The notes: generated by a model not told the origin, from the letters alone. A stretch of 36,307 nt of DNA from Chitinophagaceae bacterium (GCA_021299175.1 JAJTFY010000007.1:1-36307), one strand, 5' to 3'; counted from the first letter of the stretch, positions 17,424-26,159 are shown. Numbers and translations are program-made.

Positions 17424-18386
17424 TTAGGCTTTCTTTCTTGCCATCGCTTTTTCAGCTGCAGCAACAATGAACTCTGTATCCAGGCCATATTTTTTGAGCA
17501 ATTCAGTGGGCTTTCCACTTTCTCCAAAAGTATCCTGGGTGCCAATCATTTCAATGGGAATCGGAAATGATTTTGCTGCAGTTTGTGCAATGCTGTCGCC
17601 CAATCCTCCCAATACATTGTGTTCCTCCGCAGTTACAGCACATCCCGTCTTTTTGATGGAGGCAATCACTGCCTCTGTGTCCAGTGGCTTGATGGTATGG
17701 ATATTGATGATTTCAGCATGTATTCCTTTTTCCTTGAGGATCCTTCCTGCTTCAATGGCCTTCCAAACCAGGTGTCCGCAGGCAAAAATGCTCACGTCAG
17801 TTCCCTCTGAAAACTGCTGGGCCTTTCCTACAATAAATGGTTCCTCAGGGTTGGTAAAAATGGGCCAAACCGGCCTTCCAAACCGAAGATAGACGGGCCC
17901 TTCATGGTCAGCGATAGCAATGGTTGCCGCCTTTGTTTGATTGTAATCACAGGGTACAATGACGGTCATACCTGGTAACATTTTCATCAGTCCGATGTCT
18001 TCAAGAATCTGGTGGGTGGCACCATCTTCTCCCAGGGTGAGACCTGCATGTGATGCGCAGATTTTGACGTTTTTACCAGAGTAGGCAACAGATTGCCTGA
18101 TTTGGTCATAAACCCTGCCGGTAGAGAAATTGGCAAAAGTTGTTGTGTATGGAATTTTGCCTCCAATGGTTAATCCTGCAGCAATGCCGATCATGTTGGC
18201 TTCTGCAATGCCACACTGTATAAATCGTTCGGGGAATGATTTGATGAAAGCGTTTAGTTTCATTGAGCCTGCCAAGTCCGCAGTCAGGGCAACAACATTG
18301 GGGTTGGACTTTCCCAATTCGAATATTCCATCGCCAAATCCGCTTCTTGTGTCCTTCTGTCCTGTTACTTGAATAGCATCCAACAT
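17424..18386 (-). CDS. Transketolase, C-terminal subunit (pyrimidine-binding and C-terminal domains)
   Basis: A 320-residue protein equal to the C-terminal half of transketolase. The pyrimidine-binding domain has FIQCGIAEANMIGIAAGL with the conserved Glu that activates thiamine diphosphate, then CASHAGLTLGEDGATHQ. The last third is the transketolase C domain. Full transketolase is over 600 residues; the N-terminal, diphosphate-binding half is not in this window. Such split enzymes occur in many bacteria, usually with both halves adjacent. It should work with its partner in the non-oxidative pentose phosphate pathway. I chose ATG 18386 (MLDAIQVTG); a TTG at 18407 would extend it by seven residues. 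It lies 73 bp after galE and abuts the sigma gene. Confidence 0.9.
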   Translation of the reverse strand: MLDAIQVTGQKDTRSGFGDGIFELGKSNPNVVALTADLAGSMKLNAFIKSFPERFIQCGIAEANMIGIAAGLTIGGKIPYTTTFANFSTGRVYDQIRQSVAYSGKNVKICASHAGLTLGEDGATHQILEDIGLMKMLPGMTVIVPCDYNQTKAATIAIADHEGPVYLRFGRPVWPIFTNPEEPFIVGKAQQFSEGTDVSIFACGHLVWKAIEAGRILKEKGIHAEIINIHTIKPLDTEAVIASIKKTGCAVTAEEHNVLGGLGDSIAQTAAKSFPIPIEMIGTQDTFGESGKPTELLKKYGLDTEFIVAAAEKAMARKKA

Positions 18387-18405
18387 GATAAATAAACTTT
18401 GCTGC

Positions 18406-18433
18406 AAAATAACATTAAATCGGGCGTTATTTT
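18406..18433. other. Inverted repeat between galE and the transketolase gene
   Basis: AAAATAAC (18406-18413) and GTTATTTT (18426-18433) form an 8-bp stem with a 12-base loop in the 73-bp gap. It could be a weak terminator for rfbA-galE, or an operator. A partial -7 box (minus strand TTATTTTG, one mismatch) overlaps one arm. Confidence 0.35.
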
Positions 18434-18459
18434 GGATGCAAATGGTTAATTTTTTGGTG

Positions 18460-19518
18460 CTAATTCAGGCGGTATGCCCTTAGGTCGAGATGGGTGGGTT
18501 GATTTTGGATGTATTGCTCCCATTTCCATGCGCTGGTCATGATGTCATTAACGGTATACTTCGGAGACCATCCAAGTTCATTTTTGGCCTTGTCATTGTT
18601 GGCATAGATGGCGATAACATCACCTGCTCTTCTGTTGCCAATGGCATAATTCAATTTCACGCCAGTGCCTTCTTCAAATGCCTTGATGGATTCAAGTACG
18701 GTAATTCCATCTCCGGAGCCCAGGTTAAACACTTCGCAGTTGTTTGCATTTTTCTTTTTCAGGAGAAAGTCAATTGCCAACGTATGGGCATGGGCCAGGT
18801 CACATACATGGATAAAATCCCTGACACATGATCCGTCTCTGGTCGGATAATCATTGCCAAATACCGTCAATTGAGGTATTTTCCCAATGGCAGTTTGTGT
18901 AATGACGGGAGTAAGGTTCTGCGGTCTGTCGATGGGAAGCTCACCAATCAATGTGGATGGATGGGCCCCCGCAGGATTGAAATAGCGCAGCAAAACGGAG
19001 TTGGTTATTTGGTTGGAGGCTGCAAATGCTTCAATCATTTGTTCGCCCATTTGTTTGGTCAATCCATAAGGGGATTCTGCATTTTTTCTCGGTGTTTGTT
19101 CAGTGACAGGAATCTCATCTGGATTTCCATATACTGTGCAGGAGGATGAAAAAACAAAATTGGGAATCTTGAACTCCTCTATGCAACGCATGATGTTGAT
19201 CAGCGATCCCATGTTGTTGTGAAAATACAGGAGTGGTTTTTCAACCGATTCTCCTACAGCCTTGTAGGCGGCAAAATGGATTACCCCTTCAATGGTATTG
19301 TTTTCTTCAAAGATGGCCCTGGTCTCATCAAAATTACAGAGGTCAACATTGTAGTTTTTGACCTTGGTTCCGGTTATTTTTTCGACTCCCTCCAACATCC
19401 CAATCGTAGACCTGGAGTTGTTGTCAGCAGAGATGACGTCAAATCCATTTTCAATCAGATCAACCAAGGTATGTGAACCTATGTATCCAGAACCACCGGT
19501 AACAAGTATTTTTCTCAT
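18460..19518 (-). CDS. galE: UDP-glucose 4-epimerase
   Basis: A 352-residue short-chain dehydrogenase-type epimerase interconverting UDP-glucose and UDP-galactose. The NAD-binding GGSGYIGSH is at 8-16, AAYKAVGES at 83-91, the SSSCTVYG strand at 124-131, and the catalytic Tyr151/Lys155 in SPYGLTK. The YFNPAGAHPS block typical of GalE follows. It starts 6 bp after the rfbA stop, forming a nucleotide-sugar pair that feeds surface polysaccharide or LPS synthesis. Confidence 0.95.
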   Translation of the reverse strand: MRKILVTGGSGYIGSHTLVDLIENGFDVISADNNSRSTIGMLEGVEKITGTKVKNYNVDLCNFDETRAIFEENNTIEGVIHFAAYKAVGESVEKPLLYFHNNMGSLINIMRCIEEFKIPNFVFSSSCTVYGNPDEIPVTEQTPRKNAESPYGLTKQMGEQMIEAFAASNQITNSVLLRYFNPAGAHPSTLIGELPIDRPQNLTPVITQTAIGKIPQLTVFGNDYPTRDGSCVRDFIHVCDLAHAHTLAIDFLLKKKNANNCEVFNLGSGDGITVLESIKAFEEGTGVKLNYAIGNRRAGDVIAIYANNDKAKNELGWSPKYTVNDIMTSAWKWEQYIQNQPTHLDLRAYRLN

Positions 19519-19524
19519 GTGTAT

Positions 19525-20385
19525 TTAATTGACCAAGTCCATTAAGTATTTTCCGTATCCACTTTTAAGCAAAGGGTGGGCCAGTTTGACCAGCTGGTCT
19601 GTGTTGATGAAGCCTTTTCTCCAGGCAATTTCCTCAATACATGCCACTTTGATTCCCTGTCTCTGCTCAATTACCTGTATGAATTGAGAAGCCTGCATCA
19701 GAGAATCAAAGGTTCCGGTATCCAGCCAGGCTGTTCCCCTGTCCAAGACCGAAACACTGAGCTTACCCCTGTTGAGGTACTCAAGGTTGACGTCTGTGAT
19801 TTCGTATTCACCCCTTGGTGATGGTTTGATGTTTTTGGCAATCTCTACTACTTCATTGTCATAAAAATAAAGTCCGGGAACGGCAAATTTGCTTCGGGGA
19901 TTTGTGGGCTTTTCTTCTATGGATATGGCCTTCATGTTTTGGTCAAATTCAACAACACCATAGCGTTCCGGGTCGCTTACCTGGTAGGCATACACGATTC
20001 CTCCATCGGGGTGGGCATTTTTTTCCAGGGTTTTCCCCAATCCGGTACCATAGAAAATATTGTCTCCAAGGACCAGCGCGCAGGGATCATTTCCGATGAA
20101 CTCCTCTCCAATCACAAAAGCTTGGGCCAACCCATTGGGCAGGGGTTGTTCTGCATAGCTCATGTTCAGTCCTATATGACTGCCATCTCCAAACAATTTT
20201 CTGAATTGTGGGAGGTCCTGGGGGGTGGATATGATGAGGATGTCCTTTATTCCCGATAGCATCAGGGTAGACATGGGATAATAAATCATGGGTTTATCAT
20301 ATACTGGCATGATCTGCTTGCTGATGGCATATGTGATTGGATAAAGCCTTGTTCCTGAACCGCCTGCTAAAATGATACCTTTCAT
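19525..20385 (-). CDS. rfbA: Glucose-1-phosphate thymidylyltransferase
   Basis: A 286-residue nucleotidyltransferase making dTDP-glucose from glucose 1-phosphate and dTTP, the first step to dTDP-rhamnose and related sugars. [18 protein letters not shown] carries the GGxGTRL nucleotide loop, followed by [15 protein letters not shown]. Later blocks are [20 protein letters not shown] and [14 protein letters not shown]. Length is typical. No rfbB, rfbC or rfbD is in the window. It leads a minus-strand unit with galE and is divergent from the TonB receptor. Confidence 0.96.
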   Translation of the reverse strand: MKGIILAGGSGTRLYPITYAISKQIMPVYDKPMIYYPMSTLMLSGIKDILIISTPQDLPQFRKLFGDGSHIGLNMSYAEQPLPNGLAQAFVIGEEFIGNDPCALVLGDNIFYGTGLGKTLEKNAHPDGGIVYAYQVSDPERYGVVEFDQNMKAISIEEKPTNPRSKFAVPGLYFYDNEVVEIAKNIKPSPRGEYEITDVNLEYLNRGKLSVSVLDRGTAWLDTGTFDSLMQASQFIQVIEQRQGIKVACIEEIAWRKGFINTDQLVKLAHPLLKSGYGKYLMDLVN

Positions 20386-20402
20386 TGATGGGTTTTATGA
20401 CG

Positions 20403-20410
20403 CAAAGGTG
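20403..20410 (-). promoter_or_regulatory. Possible -7 box for rfbA
   Basis: The minus strand reads CACCTTTG, one mismatch from TAnnTTTG, 17 bases before the rfbA ATG. No good TTG lies at the expected -33 distance, so this is a weak call. Confidence 0.35.
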
Positions 20411-20436
20411 AGAATTTTTCACAAGATTTCCGACTG

Positions 20437-20502
20437 TTAACATTGGCGTAACACACCCATTACAATTGGTTAACATGTGGCTAACCCTTGCTTAATGCTC
20501 GG
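20437..20502 (+). promoter_or_regulatory. Six tandem 11-bp direct repeats, probable PhoB/OmpR-type regulator array
   Basis: Reading in 11-base steps from 20437, successive units start TTAAC, GTAAC, ATTAC, TTAAC, CTAAC and TTAAT (unit starts 20437, 20448, 20459, 20470, 20481, 20492). The first and fourth are the most alike (TTAACATTGGC, TTAACATGTGG). The rest of each unit is variable, often ending in GG, GC or CC. An 11-bp direct repeat places each site on the same helix face, the pattern bound by PhoB/OmpR-family dimers. The array ends 4 bp before a -7-like box for the TonB receptor gene, where an activator would replace a weak -33 element. Which regulator binds is inference. Confidence 0.6.
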
Positions 20503-20506
20503 ATTG

Positions 20507-20514
20507 TTCCTTTG
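20507..20514 (+). promoter_or_regulatory. -7-like box for the TonB receptor operon
   Basis: TTCCTTTG matches TAnnTTTG with one mismatch. It lies directly after the 11-bp repeat array and 16 bases before ATG 20531. No -33 TTG is at the standard 18-20 bp distance, which fits an activator-dependent promoter. Confidence 0.45.
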
Positions 20515-20530
20515 CATATCAATTTTAAGT

Positions 20531-23350
20531 ATGCTGAAGCTGTTACAATCTAGGGTATTCTTTCTTTTCGCCATAACCATTTTGTTGTCTGGATCTGTTA
20601 TTGCTCAGGCTCAGAAAATTACTGGAAAGGTTGTCAATACAAAAAATGAGCCGATTGCTGGCGCCTCCATTTTGGTCGAAGAGATAAAAAAAGTGGTTGT
20701 TGCCGATGTAGAAGGTAATTTCAGTATTTCACTTGAAACTGGTAAAAAATACAATTTCACTGTTTCCAGTGTAGGTTTCAACACCAAGTCAGTATCAGAA
20801 ATTGAGGTCAGTATCAACGGAGACAACTCCATAGTCGTTGTTTTGGAGCCACAAACCAAAAACAGTGATGCCATCGTTATCAAGTCTACCCGCCGTCAGG
20901 AAAGCAGCATTGCCCTGTTGACATTTCAGCGCAGCAATACTGCCATGTCCAGCGGATTGGCGGCTGATTTTATCAGGAGAACCCCAGACAAGAATACAGG
21001 AGAAGTGTTGAAGCGTGTCAGTGGTGCTTCCGTACAGGATAACAAGTTTGTGATTGTTCGCGGATTGTCTGACCGCTACAATTCTGCCATGCTCAATTCA
21101 GCCCTGTTACCCAGCAGCGAACCAGACAAAAAAGCATTTTCATTTGATATGTTCCCTGCTGCATTGATTGACAACATCATCATCAACAAGACAGCTACAC
21201 CAGAGTTTACTGGTGAATTTTCAGGAGGGCTTGTACAAGTGAATACAAAAGATATTCCTACAAAGGATGTGCTTACTGTAGGATTTGGACTTGGATACAA
21301 TACCCAATCTACATTTAAGCCTTTCATCAGCAACCAGCGCAACCAGTATGATTGGCTGGGTTTTGATGATGGTACCAGAAGCCTCCCGGATAGCTTTCCC
21401 GCTACTGCGCAATTGTACCGGGTCTTGGGTAAAGATGCAGCAGGACTCAAAAAGCAGATTGAATTGACCCAACTTTTCAGGGGCGATGTGTATCAACAAC
21501 ATTCTACCAATGCAGCTCCTATCAAAACTTTCAACATCACCTACGCACAAAACCATAAATTGAAAAATGGTGCAAATCTTGGTGTATTGCTTGCAGCAAA
21601 CTACAGGAATTCTATGTTGGTATACAATGTTGAGCGTTCTTTTTATGAGACCAATGGAACAACAATATTCAACTACAATGATAATCAGAACCGCTACCAA
21701 ACCAATCTTGGTGCTGTAGCCAATATCACTTGGGTCAAAGGAAAGCATAAAATTTCTTTGAAGAATCTCTTCAATCAATTGTTTGAAGACAATTATTATA
21801 CAAGGAAGGGTTACAATACCAGCAGATTGAATGATATTCAATTTTATTCATCTTACCTCAACCAGCGTTCTCTCTACAGTGCTCAGTTGGAAGGAGAGCA
21901 CCAACTCACTGCCAAGGGCATCAAGTTCAAATGGAACGGCAATGCTGGATATAATTTGAAAAAGCAGCCAGACCTCAGGAGTGCCTTGTACGCCAGGACC
22001 ATCAATACCAACAATAAATTTGAAATCGATCCTGATGATACCAGAAGGTTTTACAGTGAGTTGAGTGATTACAGTTTTGGTGGTGGTGGACAGTTTATAG
22101 TTCCCATGAACTGGGGTGGTAAGGACAAGCAAACACTAAAGCTTGGTGGCTCCAGTCTTGGTAGGGTACGTGATTTCAAGAGCAGAATATTCCGTTACAA
22201 TACCACCAACTTAAATTCTTTTGTCGCTGCCAATGCTTTCAAGTCTGTTGAGTCCGCTTTCTTCTATGACAACATGGGTCAAAATGGATATATTTTAGAA
22301 GAGTTTACCAATAACCAAGACAGGTATTTTGGTGTGTCAGTATTGAATGCAGCTTATGGAATGATGGATAACAAAGTTGGGCCATTCAGGTTCATTTGGG
22401 GATTGCGTGCTGAGAATTTTCAGCAACTGCTCACATCCAAAGACCAGACTGGTTTGAGGAATACAAAACTCACTGAAAAGTGGGACCTTCTCCCATCCAT
22501 CAATATGCTGATCAATGCAGGCGACAAACAGAATATAAGGCTTTCGGCCAGCAGAACAGTTGCCCGTCCTGAGTTCAGAGAGATTGCAGAATTTGCGTTT
22601 TACGATTATGAGATGAACTATGGTGTGAAAGGTGATACCAGTCTTTTGAGAAGTTCAATTCTCAATTACGATGTTCGCTATGAATTGTATCCCAAGTCTG
22701 GTGAGGCAATAACCTTGGGTGCCTTCTATAAAGATTTTACTGATCCTATTGAATTCAGGCTTGACCCATCCAGCAATGGTGATGCCCGCCGTTATTTTTA
22801 CCGGAATGCTGTTAGTGCAACTACATTGGGTTTTGAGCTTGAAGTCAGGAAAGGGCTTGAGTTCATATCCCCATCTCTGAAAAACCTCAGCTTTTTTGGG
22901 AACTACACCTATATTCAATCAGAGGTTGTTTTCAAAGACCTGAGTGCGGGGAACAAGGAAGTGAAGGCCAACAGGCCATTGCAGGGACAGTCTCCTTATT
23001 TGATCAATGCAGGTCTTCAGTACAATGGATCTTCATTCAATGCTTCTTTACTGTATAATAAAGTAGGTGAAAGATTGACCCTTGTGGGCAATGAAGAATT
23101 TCCAAACGTTTATGAGCGTCCAAGAAACCAGTTGGATCTGCAATTGTCCAAAAAAGTACTTGCCGGTCAGGGTGAATTGAAAATCAATTTCGCCGACATC
23201 CTCAACAATGCCTTTTATTTCTACGAAAACGTTGACGAAGCTTCAGCGTACAAAGAAGGTGTGGACAGGCTATTCAATGCATACAAACCCGGATCTACCA
23301 TTACAGTAGGATTCACTTATGACTTCAACATCAGTAAAAAAAATAAATAA
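20531..23350 (+). CDS. TonB-dependent outer-membrane receptor with N-terminal carboxypeptidase-regulatory-like domain
   Basis: A 939-residue outer-membrane transporter. Signal peptide about 1-27 (ending IAQAQ). A CarboxypepD-reg-like beta domain spans 28-108 (ITGKVVNTKNEPIAGASILV). The plug spans about 115-240 and includes FVIVRGLSDRYNSAMLNS and SSEPDKKAFSFDMFPAALI. The rest is a beta-barrel ending in TITVGFTYDFNIS. The VRGLxDRYN/EPDxKAF pattern marks a receptor subfamily distinct from SusC. I chose ATG 20531; an upstream in-frame ATG at 20477 lies inside the repeat array and gives a non-signal-like start. A beta-helix lipoprotein follows 33 bp downstream. The substrate is unknown; phosphate or a phosphorylated compound is suggested by context only. 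Confidence 0.93.
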   Translation: MLKLLQSRVFFLFAITILLSGSVIAQAQKITGKVVNTKNEPIAGASILVEEIKKVVVADVEGNFSISLETGKKYNFTVSSVGFNTKSVSEIEVSINGDNSIVVVLEPQTKNSDAIVIKSTRRQESSIALLTFQRSNTAMSSGLAADFIRRTPDKNTGEVLKRVSGASVQDNKFVIVRGLSDRYNSAMLNSALLPSSEPDKKAFSFDMFPAALIDNIIINKTATPEFTGEFSGGLVQVNTKDIPTKDVLTVGFGLGYNTQSTFKPFISNQRNQYDWLGFDDGTRSLPDSFPATAQLYRVLGKDAAGLKKQIELTQLFRGDVYQQHSTNAAPIKTFNITYAQNHKLKNGANLGVLLAANYRNSMLVYNVERSFYETNGTTIFNYNDNQNRYQTNLGAVANITWVKGKHKISLKNLFNQLFEDNYYTRKGYNTSRLNDIQFYSSYLNQRSLYSAQLEGEHQLTAKGIKFKWNGNAGYNLKKQPDLRSALYARTINTNNKFEIDPDDTRRFYSELSDYSFGGGGQFIVPMNWGGKDKQTLKLGGSSLGRVRDFKSRIFRYNTTNLNSFVAANAFKSVESAFFYDNMGQNGYILEEFTNNQDRYFGVSVLNAAYGMMDNKVGPFRFIWGLRAENFQQLLTSKDQTGLRNTKLTEKWDLLPSINMLINAGDKQNIRLSASRTVARPEFREIAEFAFYDYEMNYGVKGDTSLLRSSILNYDVRYELYPKSGEAITLGAFYKDFTDPIEFRLDPSSNGDARRYFYRNAVSATTLGFELEVRKGLEFISPSLKNLSFFGNYTYIQSEVVFKDLSAGNKEVKANRPLQGQSPYLINAGLQYNGSSFNASLLYNKVGERLTLVGNEEFPNVYERPRNQLDLQLSKKVLAGQGELKINFADILNNAFYFYENVDEASAYKEGVDRLFNAYKPGSTITVGFTYDFNISKKNK

Positions 23351-23383
23351 AATTTTTAGCAACAAAAAGTCAAAACACAGTTT

Positions 23384-24775
23384 ATGAAAAAAATCCTTTT
23401 GGGACTTTTCTCCATCGCAATGCTCTCTTTCAGTTCTTGTATCAAGGTTAATTTTGAAGAGACCATCAACAATACTACGGGTGGTGGAACAGCAAGTTCA
23501 GATCCTCAAGATCCTGCCACCAATGGTGGAATCATCCAGGGTATTTTAAACAAGAGTTACTATCTGCCCAAGGGTAAGTATACCCTTAAGGGTTACGTTT
23601 ACATCACCGATGGCAACATCCTGACCATTGCTCCAGGAAGTGTTGTTGTCAGTGATATCACTGAAAAAGGTGCTTTGATCATTGAAAGAGGCGCTAAGTT
23701 GATTGCTGATGGCAGGGCAACTGATCCTATCGTATTCACCAGTGGTAAGGCCATTGGTCAAAGAACACCCGGAGATTGGGGTGGAATTATCCTCTGTGGC
23801 AAAGCACCAACCAATCGTCCTCAGGATCCGGCTCCAACCATAGAAGGTGGTGTAGGACGTAAATACGGCGGTACTGACCCCAATGATGAAAGCGGCATCC
23901 TTCGTTTTGTTCGCATTGAATATGCTGGAATTGCAGCTGAACCAGGATCTGAAATCAATGGTCTGACATTGGGAGGAGTTGGTTCTGGAACGATTATCGA
24001 GAATGTACAGGTTTCTTTTGGTAACGATGACGCGTACGAGTTTTTTGGCGGAACGGTAAACTGCAAGAATCTGATTGCTTTTGCCACGGCAGATGACGAC
24101 TTTGATTTTGACTTTGGATACACAGGTAAAATCCAATATGCTATTGCATGCCGCAAGCCTGATTTTATAGATGGTGGTGATGCCGGAAATGGTATTGAGT
24201 GTGACAATGATGGTACTGGAACAACAGCTACTCCATTTACAAGACCACAGTTGAGCAATTTTACCATTGTTGGTGCGAACAATGCAACTGGAACAGCCGC
24301 CAATCACAATTTTGGTAATCGCTGGAGAAGGGCTACACAATTCGTGCTTAGAAATTCTATCATCATTGGCTGGCCTAAAGGTGGACTCTCTCTTGAGTCA
24401 GCCTCAACTGCAAAGGCATATTATGTTGACAAGCTTTCTGAATTCAGGAACAATTTGCTTCATTCTAATGATGCGGCAGCCATATATAGGAACGATGCAG
24501 CTGCTTTGGCCATTGTTACACCAGCACAGATGAAGACGAAGGCTGAAGCCGACGGTACTGTCACATTGGCAAATGCTGATGCCGCTATGTTGAATGCGCC
24601 ATTTTATTCTACTGCACCAAACTTTTTGCCTAAAACTGGTTCACCTGCACTTACTGGTGTAAGCTTTACAGGAATGAACTCATATTTTGCTGCTACTACT
24701 TTCCGTGGTGCGATGGGTACTGCAGATTGGACCACTGGTTGGACCAACTGGGATCCCCAGAACAAGGCATATTAA
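23384..24775 (+). CDS. Surface/outer-membrane lipoprotein with right-handed beta-helix-like repeats
   Basis: A 463-residue lipoprotein. The N-terminus MKKILLGLFSIAMLSFSSC has a lipobox with Cys19. A low-complexity Gly/Thr/Asp linker (about 29-48) precedes a domain of short beta-rich repeats with GNILTIAPGSVVV, ALIIERGAKLIADG, DWGGIILCGKAP, ILRFVRIEYAG, NGLTLGGVGSGTIIENVQVSFG and LIAFATADDDFDFDFG. This fits a parallel beta-helix fold. An acidic stretch (ADDDFDFDF, later IECDNDGTG) could bind cations. There is no type IX secretion C-terminal domain. It lies directly after the TonB receptor and ends at a strong terminator, so it probably acts as that receptor's surface partner. No function is established. 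Confidence 0.8.
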   Translation: MKKILLGLFSIAMLSFSSCIKVNFEETINNTTGGGTASSDPQDPATNGGIIQGILNKSYYLPKGKYTLKGYVYITDGNILTIAPGSVVVSDITEKGALIIERGAKLIADGRATDPIVFTSGKAIGQRTPGDWGGIILCGKAPTNRPQDPAPTIEGGVGRKYGGTDPNDESGILRFVRIEYAGIAAEPGSEINGLTLGGVGSGTIIENVQVSFGNDDAYEFFGGTVNCKNLIAFATADDDFDFDFGYTGKIQYAIACRKPDFIDGGDAGNGIECDNDGTGTTATPFTRPQLSNFTIVGANNATGTAANHNFGNRWRRATQFVLRNSIIIGWPKGGLSLESASTAKAYYVDKLSEFRNNLLHSNDAAAIYRNDAAALAIVTPAQMKTKAEADGTVTLANADAAMLNAPFYSTAPNFLPKTGSPALTGVSFTGMNSYFAATTFRGAMGTADWTTGWTNWDPQNKAY

Positions 24776-24795
24776 TAATCAAAAAAATATTATTT

Positions 24796-24826
24796 AAAAA
24801 GCCACTTCTTTATGGAGTGGCTTTTT
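24796..24826. terminator. Strong bidirectional rho-independent terminator
   Basis: AAAAAGCCACTTC (24796-24808) and GGAGTGGCTTTTT (24814-24826) form a 13-bp stem (one G-T wobble) with a TTTAT loop. A and T tracts flank it on both sides. It lies between the convergent lipoprotein gene (stop 24775) and the transglutaminase-like gene (stop 24850), so it can end both transcripts. Confidence 0.93.
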
Positions 24827-24849
24827 ATTGCAATATTATTTGGGCTACA

Positions 24850-26064
24850 TCAAGATTTTGTTGGCAAATATTCATAGACAACCTCGTAGGGCTGTTTGCT
24901 TAATTTTTTATCCATCTGCCCTAGATAAAGTACTTTTTTCTGTGGTGTGGGCTCACAAATGGTGTAAATGCTGCCATTGTGTTTGATGGTATTCCTTTTG
25001 GAGTTTTCCAGTTTTACGGCAACATTGATATGTCCAGGATAGCTGAGTACAATCATGGGGAGATTATAGACTTCTCGGACCAATGAAAAAAATAATCCTG
25101 CATGGTCTTCGCAATCACTCCATTCTGAAGCCAATGTTTCTTCTGGTGAAAATCTTTTCTCTCTCCCATAAATGGATGAATCAGGCTCATATGCAAATGC
25201 ATTTCTTACCAGGAACATGATGTATTCAACTCCTTCTTCCTTTGTTTTTTCTTTGAGCTTTAATTGTAGTGATGGGATGAGGGATGAGTAAGTGACTTTA
25301 CTAAACGGTATGTTGAATTGAAATCGATAGTCTGTAACAGGGTAGTTGATAAAATAATCCTTTACCTCAGGGAATATTTTTATATCATGTTTGGCGATTT
25401 GCCGTTTGTATTTGAATTCAATGGTCTTGCTCACGTATTTTTCTTCCGGTGAATCAGGCATGTTAGCAATCATGTAGTTAAAATCTCTTCCATTTTCTAC
25501 AAGGGATTGTTGGATGGGTTGTGGGGTTATTTTTTCAATGGGTATATCATAATTGTAGTCATGATAATTCATGCATACATACTGCTTTTGATCCATCATT
25601 TTGATGGGAATATTGTAAATGGTTGAGTTGCTTTTGACATAGAGCAATAATTTGTCGTCAATGGTACAAAGCAGAGGGTTGAATCCACTTTTGGCCAAAA
25701 AAAACCATTTGCAATAGGTATATCCCCAATAGTCTTTCTCTTTAGGGATCAGCTGTTGAGATACCTTTCTCATCAGTTGATAATAATGCCAATCTGATAA
25801 ATGTAGCCTATCTCTGATTGTTGATAATTCGGGAATGATGTCAGCGCAATAAGTATCCAGTATTTTTATGGTGCTTGCGAAACTGTTTGGATTGTTATGG
25901 CTGTCTGGAAATTCCTCTGGAAGATTCTGGGCTTTGATTGAATATTCCTTTCCCAGAAAGGAAAAATGAATCTCACGCGTCCCATCAAAGCCATCTGCTT
26001 TGGCTGAAATTGTCCAAAAATATGCTACAAAACAGATGAATATGAATTTCCTCATGGCTTTCAT
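24850..26064 (-). CDS. Exported transglutaminase-like (papain-fold) protein
   Basis: A 404-residue protein with a signal peptide (about 1-22, MKAMRKFIFICFVAYFWTIS). The C-terminal third shows a transglutaminase-like core: Cys318 in EWSDCEDHAGLFFSLVR, His345 in SYPGHINVAV and an acidic Glu371 in YTICEPTP, where Asp is more usual. Such domains act as cysteine proteases, amidases or binding modules. The N-terminal 280 residues, rich in Tyr and Phe, are unrecognised. ATG 26064 gives MKAMRKF; ATG 26055 is also possible. It is a single gene, convergent with the lipoprotein and divergent from ppk1 with a 95-bp gap in which I see no clear promoter pair. Confidence 0.8.
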   Translation of the reverse strand: MKAMRKFIFICFVAYFWTISAKADGFDGTREIHFSFLGKEYSIKAQNLPEEFPDSHNNPNSFASTIKILDTYCADIIPELSTIRDRLHLSDWHYYQLMRKVSQQLIPKEKDYWGYTYCKWFFLAKSGFNPLLCTIDDKLLLYVKSNSTIYNIPIKMMDQKQYVCMNYHDYNYDIPIEKITPQPIQQSLVENGRDFNYMIANMPDSPEEKYVSKTIEFKYKRQIAKHDIKIFPEVKDYFINYPVTDYRFQFNIPFSKVTYSSLIPSLQLKLKEKTKEEGVEYIMFLVRNAFAYEPDSSIYGREKRFSPEETLASEWSDCEDHAGLFFSLVREVYNLPMIVLSYPGHINVAVKLENSKRNTIKHNGSIYTICEPTPQKKVLYLGQMDKKLSKQPYEVVYEYLPTKS

Positions 26065-26159
26065 TCAGTATTAAGTTACTGTAAACAAAATTCAAATCAA
26101 ACAACTTGTGAGATAATGTTATTATTTTCAGCTGAATAAATGCCGAACAATACTATCTT

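Noticed and set aside
20477-20530. Upstream in-frame ATG that would extend the TonB receptor by 18 residues
   Set aside because: It lies inside the 11-bp repeat array and upstream of the -7 box. The shorter start gives a normal signal peptide.
21221-21841. A 206-codon open frame antisense to the TonB receptor
   Set aside because: It is a shadow of the receptor barrel, with no start context or domain.
23546-24340. A 264-codon open frame antisense to the beta-helix lipoprotein
   Set aside because: The sequence is Ser-, Thr-, Cys- and Ile-rich with no recognisable domain, and lies wholly within a gene with a clear lipobox and terminator.
26065-26159. A possible second TTAAC-type 11-bp array upstream of ppk1
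   Set aside because: TTAAGT and GTAAAC words are present, but the spacing is 10-11 with only two loose units. It is not above chance for AT-rich DNA.
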